A stretch of 6,011 nucleotides of DNA, taken from positions 1 to 6,011 of the forward strand of contig JAISAN010000021.1 of the NCBI GenBank assembly GCA_031266635.1. The letters run 5' to 3'. Below, one piece after another: positions 4,959-6,011 of the stretch (position 1 is its first letter; every line of letters starts with the position of its first letter). The DNA comes from Treponema sp. (GTDB lineage: Bacteria > Spirochaetota > Spirochaetia > Treponematales > Breznakiellaceae). The position numbers and the translations under genes were made by a program. The notes under the pieces were generated by a model that ran no database searches, was not told the DNA's origin, and worked only from the letters and a program-made list of their open reading frames with translations.

Positions 4959-5609
4959 ATGAAACGTGTGGTCCTTTTCTTGGTGGTAGTTGGTATGGCA
5001 TCGATGCTGTATGCTCAGAACCAAATACCGGCGTATCGTTTTGCTTCGGGGAATTGGCGATTGGCTGGGGAGCGGCTGTATCAGAATGATGCAAGCGCCC
5101 GGTTGGCCAAAGTGAACTTCACCGTACCCCAAAACGGTCCCATGATTTACGAGTTCAATGCCCGGTATGAATCAGGCGCCGAAGACGGACAGGGCGGGTT
5201 TGGTATACATATCTTCGCGGATAGTATTATTGACCGTGCTTCCTGGGGTACCGGCAATTCCTATCTCTTGTGGCTCAATTATGACGAGAGCCCCATAACT
5301 CCGGGTATTCCGAGGGGTTTAAGCGCCCAGGTCTACCGCAGTTATACCCATTCCCGCATGGACTTGGTGGAGAGCATCGATCTGAACGACTATGCCTATC
5401 TCCTTACCGATGAAAACCTTTCCGCCCCGGTACCGGTAAAGCTCTGGGTTGACGGAAACAGCGGGGAGGTTCGTATATCTGATCCGAGAGATCCTGCTCT
5501 GCTGGATTATTTCTATTTCTATGTTAATTCAAGGGATGTTCCACTGAAAGGAAATTATGTCGCGCTCAGAACGAACGGCATAAACCTTTCATTCGCCATG
5601 GGGTTATAA
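4959..5609 (+). CDS. Exported protein of unknown function, probable beta-sandwich
   Basis: This 216-residue protein is presumably secreted to the periplasm or surface. Residues 1-19 form a signal peptide: MKR, a hydrophobic core VVLFLVVVGMASML, then LYA before Q20, a plausible signal peptidase I site. There is no cysteine, so it is not a lipoprotein. The mature part alternates hydrophobic and polar residues as beta strands do, with GNWRLAGERLYQN at 31-43, GQGGFGIHIFAD at 77-88, VKLWVDG at 160-166 and GNYVALRTNGINLSF at 198-212. The opening GNWR...LYQ, the late LWVDG and the closing YVALRTNG-SF resemble concanavalin-A-like jelly-roll (LamG or DUF1080-like) domains; this is my inference and no catalytic residues can be named. 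The ATG at 4959 has AGGGGG (4947-4952) six bases upstream. It appears monocistronic: A-tracts precede it and a hairpin begins three bases after the TAA. Codon use is less G+C-rich than in recQ. Confidence 0.88.
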   Translation: MKRVVLFLVVVGMASMLYAQNQIPAYRFASGNWRLAGERLYQNDASARLAKVNFTVPQNGPMIYEFNARYESGAEDGQGGFGIHIFADSIIDRASWGTGNSYLLWLNYDESPITPGIPRGLSAQVYRSYTHSRMDLVESIDLNDYAYLLTDENLSAPVPVKLWVDGNSGEVRISDPRDPALLDYFYFYVNSRDVPLKGNYVALRTNGINLSFAMGL

Positions 5610-5612
5610 ATG

Positions 5613-5644
5613 GAAGAACCCGGGAGCAATCCCGGGTAATCTTC
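5613..5644 (+). terminator. Hairpin after the secreted-protein gene
   Basis: GAAGA (5613-5617) pairs with TCTTC (5640-5644) and ACCCGGG (5618-5624) with CCCGGGT (5631-5637), with an AA bulge and an AGCAAT loop. It begins three bases after the stop codon, as expected for a terminator, but lacks a T-tract on the plus strand. Read on the minus strand the tail is TCTTCCATTT. Confidence 0.6.
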
Positions 5645-5671
5645 GCCGGATAATTCGCTTTATCTCTTTTA

Positions 5672-5705
5672 CACAAGCGGGTTCGTGGATATGGGTCTGC
5701 TTGTG
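5672..5705. repeat. Inverted repeat upstream of the MerR promoter
   Basis: CACAAGC (5672-5678) and GCTTGTG (5699-5705) are perfect inverted 7-mers separated by 20 bases. They lie about 50 bases before the -35 box of the MerR gene, so they could be an upstream binding site, but a chance match cannot be excluded. Confidence 0.35.
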
Positions 5706-5755
5706 GATTAATGTACCTGCCTGTTCAGCAAGATTTATAGTTATCATTATTCCTC

Positions 5756-5784
5756 TTGTCACGATATCACCGGTTCTGTATACT
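5756..5784 (+). promoter_or_regulatory. Sigma70-type promoter of the MerR gene
   Basis: TTGTCA (5756-5761) and TATACT (5779-5784) match the -35 and -10 consensus at five of six bases each and have the optimal 17-base spacer. Transcription would start near 5791, about 33 bases before the MerR start codon. The normal spacer contrasts with the 19-20 base spacer of promoters that MerR proteins activate, so autorepression is more likely than activation here. Confidence 0.65.
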
Positions 5785-5792
5785 GTTCAATG

Positions 5793-5808
5793 TTGACGTT
5801 AACTTTAA
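5793..5808 (+). promoter_or_regulatory. Candidate MerR operator dyad
   Basis: TTGACGTTAACTTTAA is an imperfect palindrome around GTTAAC (12 of 16 positions symmetric). It sits at about +3 to +18 of the predicted transcript and ends four bases before the first GGAG of the ribosome site. A regulator bound here would block its own transcription. Assignment to this regulator is inference. Confidence 0.45.
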
Positions 5809-5823
5809 TATCGGAGCGGAGCG

Positions 5824-6011
5824 ATGTTTTTGACTATTAAAGAAGTATCGGAAAAAACCAATTTACCTCCCCATGTATTGCGTTATTATGAAAACGAGGG
5901 ACTCCTGCCAAGCGTGGGCCGAAGCCGGAACGGGATACGGCGGTATACCGAAAACGATCTTGAATGGCTCGGCCTCATCTGCTGCCTGAAAAATACGGGT
6001 ATGTCCATCAA
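5824..6011 (+). CDS. MerR-family transcriptional regulator, 3'-partial
   Basis: The first 62 codons encode a MerR-type winged helix-turn-helix DNA-binding domain. TIKEVSEKTNLPPHVLRYYENEGLL (split here as TIKEVSEKTNLPP, then HVLRYYENEGLL, residues 4-28) is the helix-turn-helix with its RYYE motif at 20-23. VGRSRNGIRRYTENDLEWL, residues 31-49, is the wing and following helix. Residues 50-62 (CLKNTGMSI at the end) begin the second helical pair. The dimerisation helix and the effector-binding C-terminus are outside the window, so the signal cannot be inferred. The ATG at 5824 has GGAG at 5813-5816, seven bases upstream; a second GGAG at 5818-5821 is too close. The gene is alone as far as visible and has its own promoter and a candidate operator just before the ribosome site. 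Confidence 0.93.
   Translation, partial: MFLTIKEVSEKTNLPPHVLRYYENEGLLPSVGRSRNGIRRYTENDLEWLGLICCLKNTGMSI

Overview
The window looks like chromosomal DNA from a spirochaete, most plausibly a Treponema of the termite-gut type. The reasons are its moderately high and uneven G+C (clearly higher in the recQ and HAD genes, lower at the right end), a secreted protein with a short Lys-Arg/hydrophobic/LYA signal peptide, and an intergenic island of G+C-rich palindromes. The taxonomic call is inference; no rRNA or other marker gene is present.

Layout. (1) 1-1595, plus strand: the 3' part of a RecQ-family DNA helicase gene that enters from the left edge. Its reading frame is open to base 3, so the GTG at 102 is internal. 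(2) 1622-4213, minus strand: an apparent three-gene operon read right to left. It encodes a GT4-type glycosyltransferase (TTG start, good Shine-Dalgarno), a HAD-superfamily hydrolase whose start overlaps the glycosyltransferase stop by 8 bp, and a small single-pass membrane protein. The operon converges on recQ across only 26 bp, with no obvious terminator between them. (3) 4214-4958: 745 bp without a credible gene, but full of secondary structure. It holds a 97-bp element that folds into a four-way junction with no unpaired junction bases (4240-4336), a related 32-bp hairpin (4361-4392), a roughly 181-bp nested palindrome (4470-4650), smaller hairpins, and phased A-tracts (4813-4867). A candidate minus-strand promoter at 4394-4423 would make the first element part of the glycosyltransferase leader. 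(4) 4959-5609, plus strand: an exported protein of unknown function, probably a beta-sandwich, followed by a hairpin. (5) 5756-6011, plus strand: a well-formed sigma70 promoter, a dyad that could be an operator, and the 5' end of a MerR-family regulator gene cut by the right edge.

How the parts relate. The glycosyltransferase and HAD enzyme are probably translationally coupled and may act on the same glycoside, but the substrate cannot be read from sequence. recQ, the secreted protein and the MerR gene look like independent units. The least ordinary part is the palindrome island. The first two elements share a core hairpin that carries compensatory base changes, so they look like members of one structured repeat family rather than chance dyads. 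All structures were folded by eye.
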